From assembly GCF_030867095.1 (NCBI RefSeq), contig NC_081835.1, positions 40,717,892 to 40,781,891 of the forward strand: a DNA stretch of 64,000 nt. Reading direction: 5' to 3'. The position numbers and the translations under genes were made by a program. Numbering within the stretch: position 1 is the first letter of the stretch; the number at the start of each line of letters is the position of its first letter. The stretch comes from Alligator mississippiensis. Lineage: Eukaryota; Chordata; Crocodylia; Alligatoridae. This document shows, piece after piece, positions 50,131 through 62,819 of this stretch. The notes below the pieces were generated by a model. It saw only the letters and a program-made list of their open reading frames with translations, was not told the DNA's origin and ran no database searches.

Positions 50131-50699
50131 CGGCACGTCACAGGTGCGCAGCGCACCAAGCACGCGACGACGGGGCGGGGCGGGGCTGCGCGGTGTCTGG
50201 GCCGGGGCCGGCTGCTGCAGCGGCTCGTCACTGGGCTGGAAGGCCGACGTCAGCGGGGTGGGCGGGGCAGCCGCCGGGACGCGTCCGGGTGCCGCTTGCC
50301 CACGCGCGGACCCCGGCTGCTGCGCTGAGACCCGCGCGCCGGAGCGTCTCCGAGCAAGGGGCTGCGCCGTGGCCGGTTCCCGGGGCGGGATCGGGCCCCG
50401 CGGCGCCTGCGTGGGGCGGCCGGAGCACGGGCCGGACTGTCGCGCGCCGCAGTCGTGGCCGTGGCCGTAGCAGGGGGCGGCGGTCGGGGGGAGGACAGGA
50501 GCCAGGAGCCGCCCCTGGAGCGCGCTCTGCCCCGGCTGGACGTGCGTGGCTCGAGGAAACAGCCTCAGGCTTGCTCCAGGGGCTCTGCGGCAGCTCTCAC
50601 TTCCACTCTGTCCCCCCGAGAAAACAGAGGGAGCCGCTGCCGGTTGCCTGCACTGCGAGCTTCCTCCTTGCTCTTGAAACAATTGCTTTGCTTCATTAA

Positions 50700-51947
50700 A
50701 ATCAACTAAACATACAGCTAAGGGGGCTCAGCGCTGGCAACTCTGCAAACACAAACCCTCCCCTCGAGAGGGCTACGAGGAGCAGGGAGGCCCAGGGAAG
50801 TAGGGTTTTTTAGATCCTGTTTTTACTTGCACGTGGTTTGTGTGAGAAGGCCAGCTGAGTGTGGCTGGGGATATAGGGAGTAAAGGTGGAGAGGATGCAC
50901 TGCACCATTGCCAGCATCTCTGCCAACATGTCTTTGTGCTGGAGCTGGTGTCAAGAGGGGCTGTAGAAATCCTGCCCCAGGCAACTCAGATGGTGGAGGT
51001 AGGTATGGTTTCCTGATAACTGGGAGGCCTCTCCCATGACATCCATCCACCTTAGCCAGTTGATCCTGCCACAAATGGTAAAGCAGGTTTTCATGGTCTT
51101 TCATAGAAGCACCCTAGCTGCTTCGTATTTGTATTGCATGCCCTACCCCCAACCCATCCTCTTAAATCTATTTCCTTCTCCAAGGTAAGAAGTCCACCGG
51201 GAAAGCAACTGGTGGGTTCTCCTGCAGTCCACTTGTTACCTATTATGATTTCAGAAGAGGCAGCAGGCTGAGCCAGCTTGTTTCATGGAATTTGCATAAG
51301 GACACACATTTCACTGCTAAACTTCTAGCAGATTTTATTTGTATATACATGACTGAGACAGCAAAAGAGGTAACGGTGAAGCGTCTGTAGTACAGATACT
51401 GGTACCTATTCATGCCCATAAGCTTGATTTGTCCAGTAGAATGAGGCTAAGAGAATACTAAAAGTAAGCAAAAAAAATGCTAGAAGACAGTATATGATGC
51501 CACATCCCTCCCAGACAAGCTGAGGGATGGAGGGCAAGTGGGGACAAACACTCTGCACTGCAGAGGGCTTGTGCTGCTTCCTCCCTCCCATACCATCATT
51601 ACCTTTACAAGGCCCCCAACACATCCCAATAGACCCTCCTCACCTGGACTTTTCAAGTACAAAAGCATTTTGCTCCTGAGATAAACATGCAACAGTACAA
51701 ACACAAACAACAACATCTGAACTTCTGCTTTGGGCAACTTTTCAGTCCTAGGCATAGGCTGGGAGTGGGAAAATGAGGACATGGGACCAGTTATATAAAA
51801 CAGGAGGAAGCTGCAGGACTAGGGAGGGCAGCTACATTGTGACCTCTCTGGAGAGGACATCACAGCAAACAATAAAACATGCTGAGAGCTGCCATGTTCA
51901 CAGATTGTTACTCCATACTATCTATGGTATTGGCTTTACTGTAGGAG
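50700..51947. other. Region between the CpG island and the next candidate exon
   Basis: No repeat or gene recognised. An AATAAA on the minus strand (51339-51334) is the best polyadenylation signal for a minus-strand transcript arriving from the right, either IP6K1 or the candidate gene at 51948-53537. Confidence 0.45.
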
Positions 51948-52070
51948 TTAGGCATATTCCAGCAATTTTTGACAAGTTGCTAGTAAGGATCTGAGTTCAG
52001 CAAACATCCTTTCACAGTCCTCTCCAGTAACCGTCTCATCCACTGGCCCCATATAAATGCTGTCTAACAC
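51948..52070 (-). CDS. Candidate last exon of an unrecognised minus-strand gene
   Basis: Behind a good acceptor (cctctcttcag) lies a 40-codon frame ending in TAA. It encodes VLDSIYMGPVDETVTGEDCE RMFAELRSLLATCQKLLEYA, which looks like a folded, partly helical C-terminus. It is in phase with the candidate exon at 53444-53537, and an AATAAA follows at 51334. I do not recognise the family. The alternative is that it lies by chance within a very long IP6K1 3' UTR. Confidence 0.35.
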   Translation of the reverse strand: MLDSIYMGPVDETVTGEDCERMFAELRSLLATCQKLLEYA

Positions 52071-53443
52071 CTGAAGAGAGGAGGCCTGCAACCATGCAGG
52101 GTTTGGTCCTCTGCAGGGGGCAGAATATTTGGTACAAACCTGCTGGACAGGTGGAGGTACAGGAGAAAACAAGTTTCAGCTGTTGAGGCAACTCCTTTCC
52201 TTTTCAACCCCCTCTCCAGCTCAGAGAAATAGTTTGCACTGTCCCCATGGCAGATTTCCGTCTTGTAAAGGAGACAAGATGAAGCCAGTTAGTAGAGGGC
52301 TAATTTTTCGGAAGTGCTGCATGTGCTACATCATGGAGCCAGGCATATTTTAGGTAAACTGCATCTCTACGTAGACCCATTCTTCAAATGAGGGCATTCA
52401 AGCATAGTTTCTAATACATTCCAGCCCAGCCTTCTGCAAATCAAAATACAATGGCTGCCAGCTCAAAAGAATGGCTTCAGATACCATTGAGAGAGCAAGA
52501 CAGTCAGTGACAAGCTACAGGGCAAAAATAACCCCGAGGTCATGGTAGGAGTGGAGAAGGAATCCACAACATTATTTTCCACAAGATAGCAGCAGCGACC
52601 CACACAAATCCCTGTGCATTTATGTGGTGAAACAAGCCCCTTGCTACTATCCCACTTGCAAAGTATTTATCTGAGGAGGCTTTGTTCCCTTTTGCCCATG
52701 TTTGTAAGTCCACTGAGACCAGGATACAGGAGAAGAAGAAAACAAAATAACAAAAAAATCCACTTTCATTAACAGACCTACATGTTCCCACTGCTAGAAG
52801 ATCACACTATTGCTAGAAACTGACTGGCTATGTATTCCAGAAAGTGGAAAAGCTGGTCCATCTTTCTACATGAGGGCAACTACACAGTTCATACTAGTTC
52901 TGATACAGAAGTTCATACTGCTGAGCATGAAATGTCAACAAGCTCTGAAAAGAGAACAAACTATGCTGTTGCAGTAAGACAGGGCAGAAAGGATAATCTA
53001 TACATTCACCCTAAGGTAGTTTTGACTGTGTACAATGCATGCAGGCTGTGTAGGGAAGGGCTGTCCAAGACCTTATACTCCCAACACCAAATAGCTGTCC
53101 TTATGGCCACTTCAGCTAGTCCCTCTGAAATTTAAACGTAGGGACGTACGTATTTATGAACTCTGAGGATGCTTACTTTAAGGCAACTCACTTCTGCCTC
53201 CCCATGGTGCTTTAACCAGCCACAACAGTCTGCTTCCCAGGGTGGGATATGGGGAGAGATGGAAAGAACCCTTTATTTTGTTCTTTGTAGTCAAATCAAT
53301 TATATACTGACCTGTCTGGCACGGGGGAACAACTGGGTAGCTTCAGAATCCAAAACAGATTCCATGCTCCCCTCCCCTTTTTCTTTTTTAAATAGGCCTG
53401 TTTGCCTGAGGGTGCTACCAAGCAGGAGAAAAGGCAAAATTAC

Positions 53444-53537
53444 CTCCTGATGATTTACCAAATCAGAGGCAGCACTAAGAGCTGGCAGATTATCTAGAAA
53501 AGAGGCTAACCAGAGACTTCTCATTCTTGCTATCAGG
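53444..53537 (-). CDS. Candidate penultimate exon of the same unrecognised gene
   Basis: Acceptor ttatcactcactcccccag with a strong pyrimidine tract, donor gtaatt. One base completes a codon, then 31 codons LIARMRSLWLASFLDNLPAL SAASDLVNHQE, ending in phase 0 as the next exon requires. No earlier exon was found between here and IP6K1. Confidence 0.33.
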
Positions 53538-54433
53538 CTGGGGGAGTGAGTGATAAGGGAGGAAATCTATTACAGTGTTAACAAGAAATGCTCAAATCCT
53601 GGCCATTTTTGGTGCTACATTTATTAAAATTCTCTTTAGCTCCATCCATAGCAAAGTAACATTCCCCGCAAAACAAGATGAAACAAAGCTTACCTCAACC
53701 ATGTACCAGCACTCACTTTAGTGAGCTAGAGAATGTGTGTGATAGCAGAGGGCAGGAGTGTTTTGTCAGGTTGATTTCATTCTCTTCTTTGCAAGATAAG
53801 TAAAACTGAAGTCTACCCAAAAGACAGTGGATCTACAAGTCTCACTGGCAAAAACTGGTTTTATAGATAGACAGTGAAGAGGAATAACAAGCAGGGTAAT
53901 CTGCTTGGAGAATCAGTCCATAGATTTTGGAAGTATCTGTTCAAATCCATTTCTGACATGAGCGGAGAAGAAGTCTGTGACAAACCAACAGTGTTTTCCT
54001 GTTTAGCCACAAAGAGCAAATTCAAACAATCATCTCTGTCTTATTGCAAAGAGCAGCTGGTGAAAACTACTTTCCTCATGTGTGGTAGAGCTAGCTATAT
54101 GTTTGCCTTGCTGTCTAAGACAGCTTTACTGCTGTTGTCAATTTAAAGAGAAGCACCAAGTTGCAGAGGCTGACACTGCAGCATGCCCACATGGTGGGAC
54201 ATGGGCAGGGCTGGCAGAGAGCTACTCTTACCAGTGCCACCTAGTTAGGAGAGAGTACCTTGCATTCATCACAAGCTCTATCCACCTTTTGCTTTGCTTA
54301 TGCACAAGGATTTCAGCTACTCCTGCCCTGGCAAGAGGGTGAAGAGCAGTGTCAACTGAGTTTGGGCTCCTCCGACTCCAACTGAACATTCCACTCTCCC
54401 CAAGCTAAGGCCTCCAGAAGTCTAAATCTCCAA

Positions 54434-54774
54434 GGGTATCTTTACACATGCTGGGGTGCAGGGCGGGGGTGAGGGGTGGTGCACTTACAGTGCCTCCAAA
54501 AACCACTATAATTAAAGCGCCTTCAGCATCATGTGTATTCAGCATCCTGCGCTTGAAAATGGCAGTGGGGGCATTTTAACTAAAGCTTGTTTGATGAGCT
54601 TTAGTTAAAAGTGCCTCCACTGCCTTTTTCAAGCATGGGGGTGCTGAATACAGGACATGGAAACTACTGGAGTGTGTTAACTAGCACTCTCCAGCACACT
54701 GGATTAATCAATTCTGCTCTGATGCATGCTAATTAGCACTTGTTAGATCAGACATCCAGCATGTGTATAGGTGC
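54434..54774. mobile_element. Palindromic MITE, copy 2
   Basis: Left end gggtatctttacacatgctg; right end ccagcatgtgtataggtgct, an imperfect inverted copy. The whole element is roughly self-complementary around ttaactaaagcttgtttgatg near 54580. It is flanked by ccaa on both sides (54430-54433 and 54775-54778), a possible 4-base duplication. Homologous throughout to 5528-5868. Confidence 0.75.
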
Positions 54775-57528
54775 TCCAAAAGCCTAAAGCCTATTCAAAG
54801 CCACATGAGAAGGCTTATTGCTATTGCACACTGCTGGGCTTTGCAATCATGTAATGTGGAAATGCCGACATTCTACAACGCTAACAAAACAAGACCTTGT
54901 GTATTTTTGGTTCTAAATGAAGCACAAACAGCAGTCACAGGTCTTGTAAGAAAAAGTCCTGGCAACAGTCAGAAAAATATCTTATTTTCAACACAATTTA
55001 CAGGTTGTAGAAAATCTCATCTGTAGGGTCCAAAGGGATTTTTAAAAAGGACTCACAAGGAACCAAACTTTACCATTAGAATAAGAACAGCTTTACTTCT
55101 AGAACATCTCCTTTACTCCTCAGCTTGATCCTGGAGTGAGGATATAATACAGGGACCATACTGGACCAAAAATAAGATACAATACATACCAAGATGCCAT
55201 GTGGCATGACAGCCATTTTTAAGCTCAGCATTATGATGGGATCAATGGGAGAGATAAGGTAGGGCTGCATAGAAGACCAACTCTGATAACTAGAATAGGT
55301 GGCAAAGGGAATGCTGAAAGATGAGGTGATATGTAGAGGTGCTCCATCCCCAGTGTGAAATGCTCCTCTTTAGAGGTACCTTCCACAGAAGACACCAAGG
55401 AAAACGAGGGGCATTAAAGGAGAAAGAACACCAGAGTCAGATTTGACTGGTCACTGTGCAATAAAGAACAGTCTTCTGGTGAGGCAGAGCCAGGGACATT
55501 AACTCCAGATTTCTTCACAGCTATCTTAGACTTCCCTTTCTTCCTTCAGTGACTGCATTTCCTCTAGCTAGACTTGTTTCTGTACTAGCCACTGCTTGAG
55601 GAAGCAAAACAGTCAACAGCCTGCAGAATGGGGAGGAAGGAGTAACCCAACAAATGTAATGTCATAACCTTATAATCAAGAACCCTAACATCATCTGAAG
55701 GCTGGAAGGGAGCAACAGCTTCAACTGCACTCTGCAGAGCAGCAACAAACAAGGACGATGTTAAGCTCTGAAACCAAATTTAGCAATACACCCCCACCCT
55801 CAAAGAACAGCTGTAATAGAAATGCAAGTTTCCCATTCCACACTGCCCCAAACTCCACATTGCAGCAATTACAGATGACAGCAACTCAGCAAGAATGCTC
55901 CCCCATCAAAGCGTGTAACCAAAAGGCCTAGTGCATTTGCTACATGCAGAACTACACACCCATCAGCAGCAACTGTTTTGTTACAACTGGGCTCACTCAA
56001 AAGGCCACAAAAATGCCCAGGCAGAGTTTCTCTGCCACCTAACACCAGGAACCACAGGTAAAGCACTTACCTTTAACTCTGAGGTTGGGTTGCTGTACTA
56101 GTTTTAGGAGGAGAGTCAGTTACTTGCTTCCTTGCTGTTCTTTTAAGTTCCAACATAGAAATCCATTTGTGAAGGAGTGGTGCACAGATTTAAAAATGAA
56201 GCTAAACTTTGTTCTGTCCAACAGAGGCATGAGACACCAATGCTTCACTACAACAACCAGGCCAGCAAATAACAGCTCCCTGAAATTAAGCTGGACAGTG
56301 ATTCCAGTGATTCTAGCTGCAGGCTCACTTTGGCAGCTAGGCAACTGCTTCCATTCAGAGGAAAGACCAACTCCAGCAAAGGCTCAACAGTCAGCACAAA
56401 GGCTATGACCACTGAAGCCCTGTTACAATAATCAAGACTGTCGTCTTTATTTTGAGATTTGCTATCCACCCTCATCCCCTCAGCCTTCTTTTCTACTGCC
56501 CCAGCATTAGTGAAAAAACTATCTGCAAAAGCAGCAATGGGAGGCAAGAAAGCCTTGTTCCAGCACAATTAAAGGAAGACAACTATCTTGTGCTGCAGCA
56601 CCTGGTCTGCACATGGCTAGGGAGATACTTGCATGTGATTTATTGGGCCTACATTACACAAATGGAGAGAATGAAAATAGCCTGATGAACCATAGAGAAT
56701 AGATGGTGGTTGTATTAATTTGCTATTGACACTAGTGCTAGTCAGTTAGCTGAACTCTCATTGGGCAAGTGCAGTGAGGTGTTTAGTATCACAGAAGCCT
56801 CATGCTTGCCTGCTAGCCTAAGCCATCGCTACTGATCCTGCCCAAGTTTAACTACCAGTTGCAAAAAGTGGCAGGGGAAGTAAGTGACTAACTCAGGAGC
56901 AACCCATGGTTTGTGGCCATTTCCCCTCTGCTGCAGTCCTGCATTGGGGTTCATTTGGTCATTTATTCTTGCCTGTTTGGGATGATTAGTCACAGTGCCC
57001 AAACGGGAGAAGATAAAGGCAGTATCAAAAACAGACCTCTCGGTCAATCACAACCCCAAGGCAGGGTTAGCTGCATTAATACAGCCAGTACATAAGAACA
57101 GCATGAATGTGCTGCCTTCCATCCACTCCACAGATACTGCTGGCTCTTACTTTAATGAATGCCCATTCCAAGTGACAGAAGAGAAGTTCAATCTGGAAGT
57201 TCTGCTAAGACTTTCGAAGGAGCAGTGGCAACAGAATCCTAGACCCACCTCCCATCACATCCTACCCCATCTGATGAGCTATCTCCTCCTCTCTTCTCTG
57301 TGGGCAGGTCCTCTTACAGAAGGTAGGGCCAAGTGCAATACGAGCCATCTGGTAAGCAGGACAGCAGAGATCCTCACACGTGCCTCAGCTCTTCTGTCCC
57401 AGGGTATATTTAAAAACAGCAGAGCAATACAGTCCTCTAAAACCAAAGCTGTTTGTTTTTTTCCTGCAGTAGTAGGTGGTCCTGTCTGCTCCTGCCACCA
57501 GAGTATCAATGAAAGAGCACAGTTCAAA
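54775..57528 (-). other. IP6K1 3' flank or 3' UTR, nothing else assigned
   Basis: Mostly unique-looking sequence downstream of the IP6K1 stop. In mammals, as I recall, the IP6K1 3' UTR reaches close to the GMPPB 5' end, so much of this may be UTR. No exon was supported. Confidence 0.4.
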
Positions 57529-58038
57529 CTACTGGTTCTCATCACGCATCTGTTCCATTATGTTGATGAGGCTTTCCAACCCAAATACATAACCCATGTC
57601 AGGTCCATCATGCACAGTGGGATCATCCCGAAAACCCTTGAATGTGCTGTGTGCGAAGTCAATCATGCGCACATCCACCTTAGGCTGGGCTGAGGGGCTG
57701 GGCTCTGTGCTTGTGCCATCCTGCAGACTCTCACAGAGAGAGCTGTCCACTCGCTTCAGGCGCATCTCTGCCCTGCGCTCCAGAAACATCCCTGCCCTGC
57801 TGTCCTTCCCATCATAAATGATGAGGAGGGAGCTTGAGTAAAAGCGGTAGGAGGCCTGCCTCACCAACACAGCTTTCAGGCTCCGGAGTTTGGTGAGTAT
57901 AGGTTCAAAGAGGTCCTTGCGCAGCTCTATGCCATTGTGGAGATACTGGTAGAGGGCATTGCGGAAACCTTCAATGGAAAGGCCACGGCCGTAGTATTTA
58001 TTCCTGCATAAGTAATGGCCTGTATCCAGCTGATAGAC
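57529..58038 (-). CDS. IP6K1: IP6K1 last coding exon
   Basis: 169 codons plus TAG (57531-57529), phase 0, from [20 protein letters not shown] to MEQMRDENQ. Acceptor ggcattctag. Holds the C-lobe of the kinase with the IDFAHS motif. Confidence 0.97.
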   Translation of the reverse strand, partial: VYQLDTGHYLCRNKYYGRGLSIEGFRNALYQYLHNGIELRKDLFEPILTKLRSLKAVLVRQASYRFYSSSLLIIYDGKDSRAGMFLERRAEMRLKRVDSSLCESLQDGTSTEPSPSAQPKVDVRMIDFAHSTFKGFRDDPTVHDGPDMGYVFGLESLINIMEQMRDENQ

Positions 58039-61000
58039 CTAGAATGCCAGAGGAGGCACATATTAAATGGGAAGCATAGCAAGATCGTAGTGCTATGCAG
58101 AAGGACTAGACTGGACTACCCTGTGTTGCAACAAGAAGAGACTGTCCAGCCACCACTGCTTAAGAGGTGTAGCATAAAATAAGACTGGCTAGTACCTTTA
58201 ATGCTCCTGATATCCCAATATACAATGTCAGCAGGGCAAGGGGTTCTGCTTGTGTGAATGATGGCTGCCCAGCAATCGGCATTTCCCAACTGGGGCAGCT
58301 CTACAGGTATCTGGTGCAGCAACATCTACTGGTGCAGCAACATGCAAAGTACTGATACAGACAAATGTATAACCACGTGGCCCAGAAGCAAAACTGTTAC
58401 CCCCTGAGCCACATGGCTTTCCAAACCTTCATGGTCCCTCCACATGGTACCTACTTATTGGTTGACAATCAGTGTGGTGCATGTTTAACCTGGATCACTC
58501 ACTGTTGCATAATCCTGAAGATAGATTTAGACCCCTAAAAGGACAAGTCTTGAATAAAATAATAAGGGGGGCACTCCATCTCAGCCACAGGGCTGGATAT
58601 CAGGTGCTACTGGACACAAAACCCTAAAGGCACTACTGTTCTGGCTGGAAAGTCAAACTGCTAGACCATCAATATGCAGGCTTGCTGGATTTTAGCACAT
58701 CTTCAAAACACGGGGTATTTTGCTGTTGTAGGCTGTGACCTACTTTTGTACACTATCCTAAAAAAAGTCAGATCCCCTTACTCTAGTCAAACAGACAGAA
58801 GCAATGTCTTGAGCACATGCTCTATGAAACAAAGCAACACTTGCAATCAAGGTGCCATGCAGCTTAACTGAAGGATGGAAGTTCATGCGCCTAGTAAAGA
58901 GTGTTCCCTTTGGGGGCTCCTGAAGTTCTAGGAGTGGAAAAAGGGATCTATGCCACAGGAGCACTCCAGAGAGATCCCCTGGGAATACCATACCTGCATG
59001 CCACAGACTCTCACACCCAGTGTAGCTGAGGTGCTCTGTTCACACTTCTTCATCTGCCGAGCAGCCTTCTCCTCAGAGGCATCATCTCCATGCTGCCTAG
59101 TCCCCATCTTCAGGTCTAGTACACAGGGAAATCTGAAATGGTGCACCACATTCTCCAGCAAGAGGAACTCTGGAAAGTGTGTCAAGGATAGCACATCTGT
59201 CAGAGCTGCCCCCCATCAGTGCTACCACAGCGGGGCTCAAGAGAGGCTTTGGGAGATGCTAAAGTAAAAAGAATGTGTGGGAAAGGAAAAAACATGGTTC
59301 AAAAACCAATACAAGCAAGAAAAGAGGAATAGAAGAGCAGGAAAGAAAAGAGAAAAGGCTCAACAAAATAAGCAAGGAAACAGCTACCAAGGCAATGCTA
59401 CTGGACAGAAATACACATCCAGGCCGTCAGAGGAAAAGAAATTGAGGAGAGATGATGTAGTGAGACAGCTAAGGCCTAGCCAGTGGATGTGGCTAGAGTC
59501 CTTAGTTAAAAACTTATCCTTCTCCCAGGTCTCTGCCACTGCTGCCACTGAAGGGTCATACTGGAGGAGTAAAGGAAAAGGCCCCAAGCACTTGACATAG
59601 TTGGTCACTATTTGTGCTAGCTGAGGGGAAGCATGTGCTCCAGGTACAGTAGCCTGAGTGCCAAGTGCTAGCCACTCCAGGCAAAGGTGTGAAGCAGAGG
59701 CAGCAAGCAGCACATGGCTCTGCTTTCTAGAGGATACTGTAGAGTTTTCGATCCTTGGACTCTGATCGCATACGGCTCAGCTGTTGCTTGTGACATCGCA
59801 AACTCCATGGGTTATAGCTAATCTTTTCAGAGCTAAGGCCACTGTTTCCATCCAGCATCTGAAATGGAACATCTGAATGGATGTGCAAGTCCATCTTGGG
59901 ACTCTTCATTTCCTGGATGCTGCTGGAACAGAGAAGAAAACAGATCTCCTTGGTAGTGCTTGTATGCAGCAGCTGCCCTTTCAGACACAAATTAGACTAC
60001 AGTTCCAGAGTGCTTATAAAGGCAAACAAACAAACATATCCTCCCATCACGCAATGTTTCCCTGTTCCTCTCCTACTATACACCTCACACAACTCAGAAG
60101 TGCCAGCTTCTCTGCAGCAAACCAACACCTCTAGGTATCAGAACAATGATTTTCAGGTTTCAGTTTAAACTGCACCTGTGCTAAGTTTACAGAATATGCA
60201 GAAGGACAAGTCTGCAGTCTCAAGATGTCACAACACTGTACCTAGGTTTTGACATGAAATACAAAGATATGAAAGGGAGGAACCCAGTCCCCCAATCTAC
60301 CCTTCAGGTCAATGAGCTGCAGGTAGAATTCTCATCATTCTGAGATAGTGACACCAGTATCTTCCCTACCAGAATGGGGCTTAAAGGGCACAAGGAGACC
60401 TCAGAGATCAACTGAGGTCATGCACATACTACACATACTAAATTAATAGGGAACAGACATACACTCCAGATCTCTCAGCCAACCTGTCTTCTCATTTGTA
60501 TTTGGATGGAGCCTGTGTTTAGCTATTCTGCCTACACTTACATAAGAGAGAAGGGGGCAGTCTGCACCAACTAGAGACAACCCATCTGTGCAGAGGTTAG
60601 AAATCTTTGACTCACTTTGAGGCACAGGACAGCTTGCACTCTGAAGTCTGGCTGGTCCCATTAAGAGCTGTTCCATCAGCACAGTCCTTTGCTTGGGCTG
60701 CTGAAAGCTCAATAGACCTGGCAGAGATGTTTACAAGTACCTGTCAATGTCCCTAGTGTCCTGTCTAAGAGAAGAGATTCCTGACCCAAGGATCAGGTTA
60801 TACATTAGCCAGTTGCAAGAACTTCATATCAGAATTCTAAGCAATCCAGGGCCTTCCTAGCAGCAACTGTATGGCACTCAGACTGATCACAATTAGAGCA
60901 AGCCAGCCATTCATTCTGCCGGCACGTACAACAGAGCCACAATGTTGTGTCAGATCATAGGAGCTTGCTTTAGCAGACACCATAGGCCAGCCAGGAAAGT

Positions 61001-61592
61001 ACAGCCTTCACAAAGGAAATCTGAAAGGTTTTCAACTTTCCTAAGGCTGCCCCAGTGAGTAGAAGAGAGTTCCTTCAACAAACCTCAGGAATGCACAACA
61101 GAGCCAGCCTTTTCACTAGGACACACCTGACTCTAGTGTGGTATCTGGAAAGAGCTGCTGCCCAAAAATGGGGCAATCCTGTAGCAGTCAAGGGTTGGTA
61201 CAGAGAAGCAGGAATGTGACAAAACTCCTAAAAAACTCTGCAATCACTAAGATAGCAAGCATGTGACATTCTACCTACCATGTGCAACTGGAGAACTGTT
61301 GTTAGGAGCACAAAGCTCACAGAAGGACATGAAAGTGGCTTCCCTAAAAGTTGTGTTGTCCTCAGCCCACAGTCCCTTTACCTCTCAGTGCTGTCACTGG
61401 CCAACCCAGGTTTCTCCTCTTTGTGCTCAATGCTACTGCTGGATCTGTGAAGGCTCCTGCGTGAGTGTTTGCGTCGGGGCTGGTCCCTCTCAGGCACGTC
61501 ATCCTGTTCCAAAGTCTCATTCTCCACAAAAGGGTATGCTACCAGGTTGATGTAGCCATCACTGTCCCCTTCAAAGCAAACAGACACAACAC
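57529..61592 (-). CDS. IP6K1: IP6K1, inositol hexakisphosphate kinase 1, last four exons (partial)
   Basis: Kinase that converts InsP6 to the pyrophosphate 5-InsP7 with ATP, acting in cytoplasm and nucleus. Four exons (61592-61382, 59922-59738, 59169-58994, 58038-57529) join in phase to about 359 residues; the N-terminal exons, including the start, are beyond the window. Seen here: [19 protein letters not shown]; a basic, Ser-rich linker [35 protein letters not shown]; the family signature PCVLDLKMG (PxxxDxKxG) in the exon at 58994; [15 protein letters not shown]; and [14 protein letters not shown] near the C-terminus. These internal features fit IP6K1 rather than IP6K2 or IP6K3. The variable loop before PKVDVRM is shorter than in human as I recall it. 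Confidence 0.97.
58994..59169 (-). CDS. IP6K1: IP6K1 coding exon with the PxxxDxKxG signature
   Basis: Two bases complete Lys, then 58 codons [34 protein letters not shown]... to VCGMQ. Acceptor ctttccag, donor gtatgg. Confidence 0.97.
59738..59922 (-). CDS. IP6K1: IP6K1 coding exon
   Basis: One base completes Ser, then 61 codons ([20 protein letters not shown]...SKDRKLY) and one trailing base. Acceptor ctgttccag. The donor gtatcc is a weaker match to consensus. Confidence 0.96.
59923..61381 (-). other. IP6K1 intron, nothing assigned
   Basis: No repeat with clear ends and no additional exon recognised between the two coding exons. Confidence 0.6.
61382..61592 (-). CDS. IP6K1: IP6K1 coding exon, leftmost-protein exon in the window
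   Basis: Two bases complete Gly, then 69 codons from [20 protein letters not shown] to ASDSTE, with two trailing bases. Acceptor ttttcttgcag, donor gtaaag. The preceding exon lies outside the window. Confidence 0.96.
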
Positions 61593-62410
61593 CTGCAAGA
61601 AAAAGGCAACATAGGTCAGTTCTAACAACTCATTTCCCAGCAGTCCCTCAGTAGGAAACAATGTATACATGCAATGGAAAGGTAATAACTTTCAACAGAA
61701 CAGATATTGAAGCAGCACAAATTGAGAACCATGTAACAGGGCTGAAGAGACAAAGCCCTAAAAAGAGACTGAGATACTTTCACCTAAGCATCTTGCAAAA
61801 GGAAAATCCCTCAGACACAGTATACCATTCATTCACTGGCATCTGTCCATGGTATGAGCTAGCAATTAGTTGCCCAGAGCTCCGCAGCCCTCAGAACTGA
61901 ACACCTAGGGCGCCTGTACATGTGTTTAATTGTCAATAAATTAAATATGTTTATTAAGATTGAAATGATTTGTTTTAATTTGATACATTATTGTTTACAG
62001 GTGATAGCCTTTAAATTGAATTAAGCTCAGTGCACAATTCAGAGTACATTACACCAGGGGGAGCAGCGTAACAATCCACCCCTCTGATCTTTTTGGTAGT
62101 CAATTACAGAAGGGCGCACAGCAAGCCAGTAATCCCCTCACTCCCAAAACACAACCTCCCCACCCCTTGAAGCTGTAGCTGCCCATATGGAGCCCCAGGC
62201 CAATCCACTTACAAAAAAAAAAAAGCACACCATATCCAGAAGGAACTTTATAAATTAAAACCTTTATTTACTATAAACCATTATTTATATACTATAAAAA
62301 CATAAAATATACTATTTTTGTTTATCACTTTAAAAAAACTAAGTAAATGAATGACTAAAAAACAGCCAACATAAATAAACTTTTCCTTAACTGGATGAGG
62401 CCAGCTGGAC
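61593..62410. other. IP6K1 intron, AT-rich sequence
   Basis: Near 61910 the phrase gggcgcctgtacatgtg resembles the ends of the palindromic MITEs at 5528 and 54434. It is followed by AT-rich DNA with an A run at 62212-62225 and many tttatta-type words. It may be the terminus of a larger relative, but no partner end was found. Confidence 0.4.
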
Positions 62411-62414
62411 AGTG

Positions 62415-62530
62415 GCATCTTCTATTTCTATTATTTGTTATCCTACTATTTTCTATTTCTATTATCCTTTTCTATTTTTATTTTCTATCATCTTCTATCT
62501 TCAGTTTTCTTCTATTTCTAATCTTCTAAT
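62415..62530. repeat. TTCTATT-type microsatellite
   Basis: Irregular repeats of ttctatt and ttctatttctatt over about 115 bases on the plus strand. Confidence 0.8.
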
Positions 62531-62819
62531 AGTCCTGCAGGTGAAGAAAGAAGATGGGTTTTGGCCTATACTCCCAAAACCACCTTCTTCACCTCCCTGC
62601 TACAGGCTACAAAATCTCCCATGGGAGATTTCTCCAAACATTATGTCTGTCAAAGTCTATGCATCACCCAGGATGCAGCATAGCCCGGGGGAGGGGTCTG
62701 GGATGATACCTCTGCCGTGCATGTGTTTTCTGGAAGGCAATTATAACAAAGATGCAAGTTATCCCAAAATATTAAAATGTTAACATGTGCAAAGGCACGC
62801 CCCCTCAATGGCAAACTTA

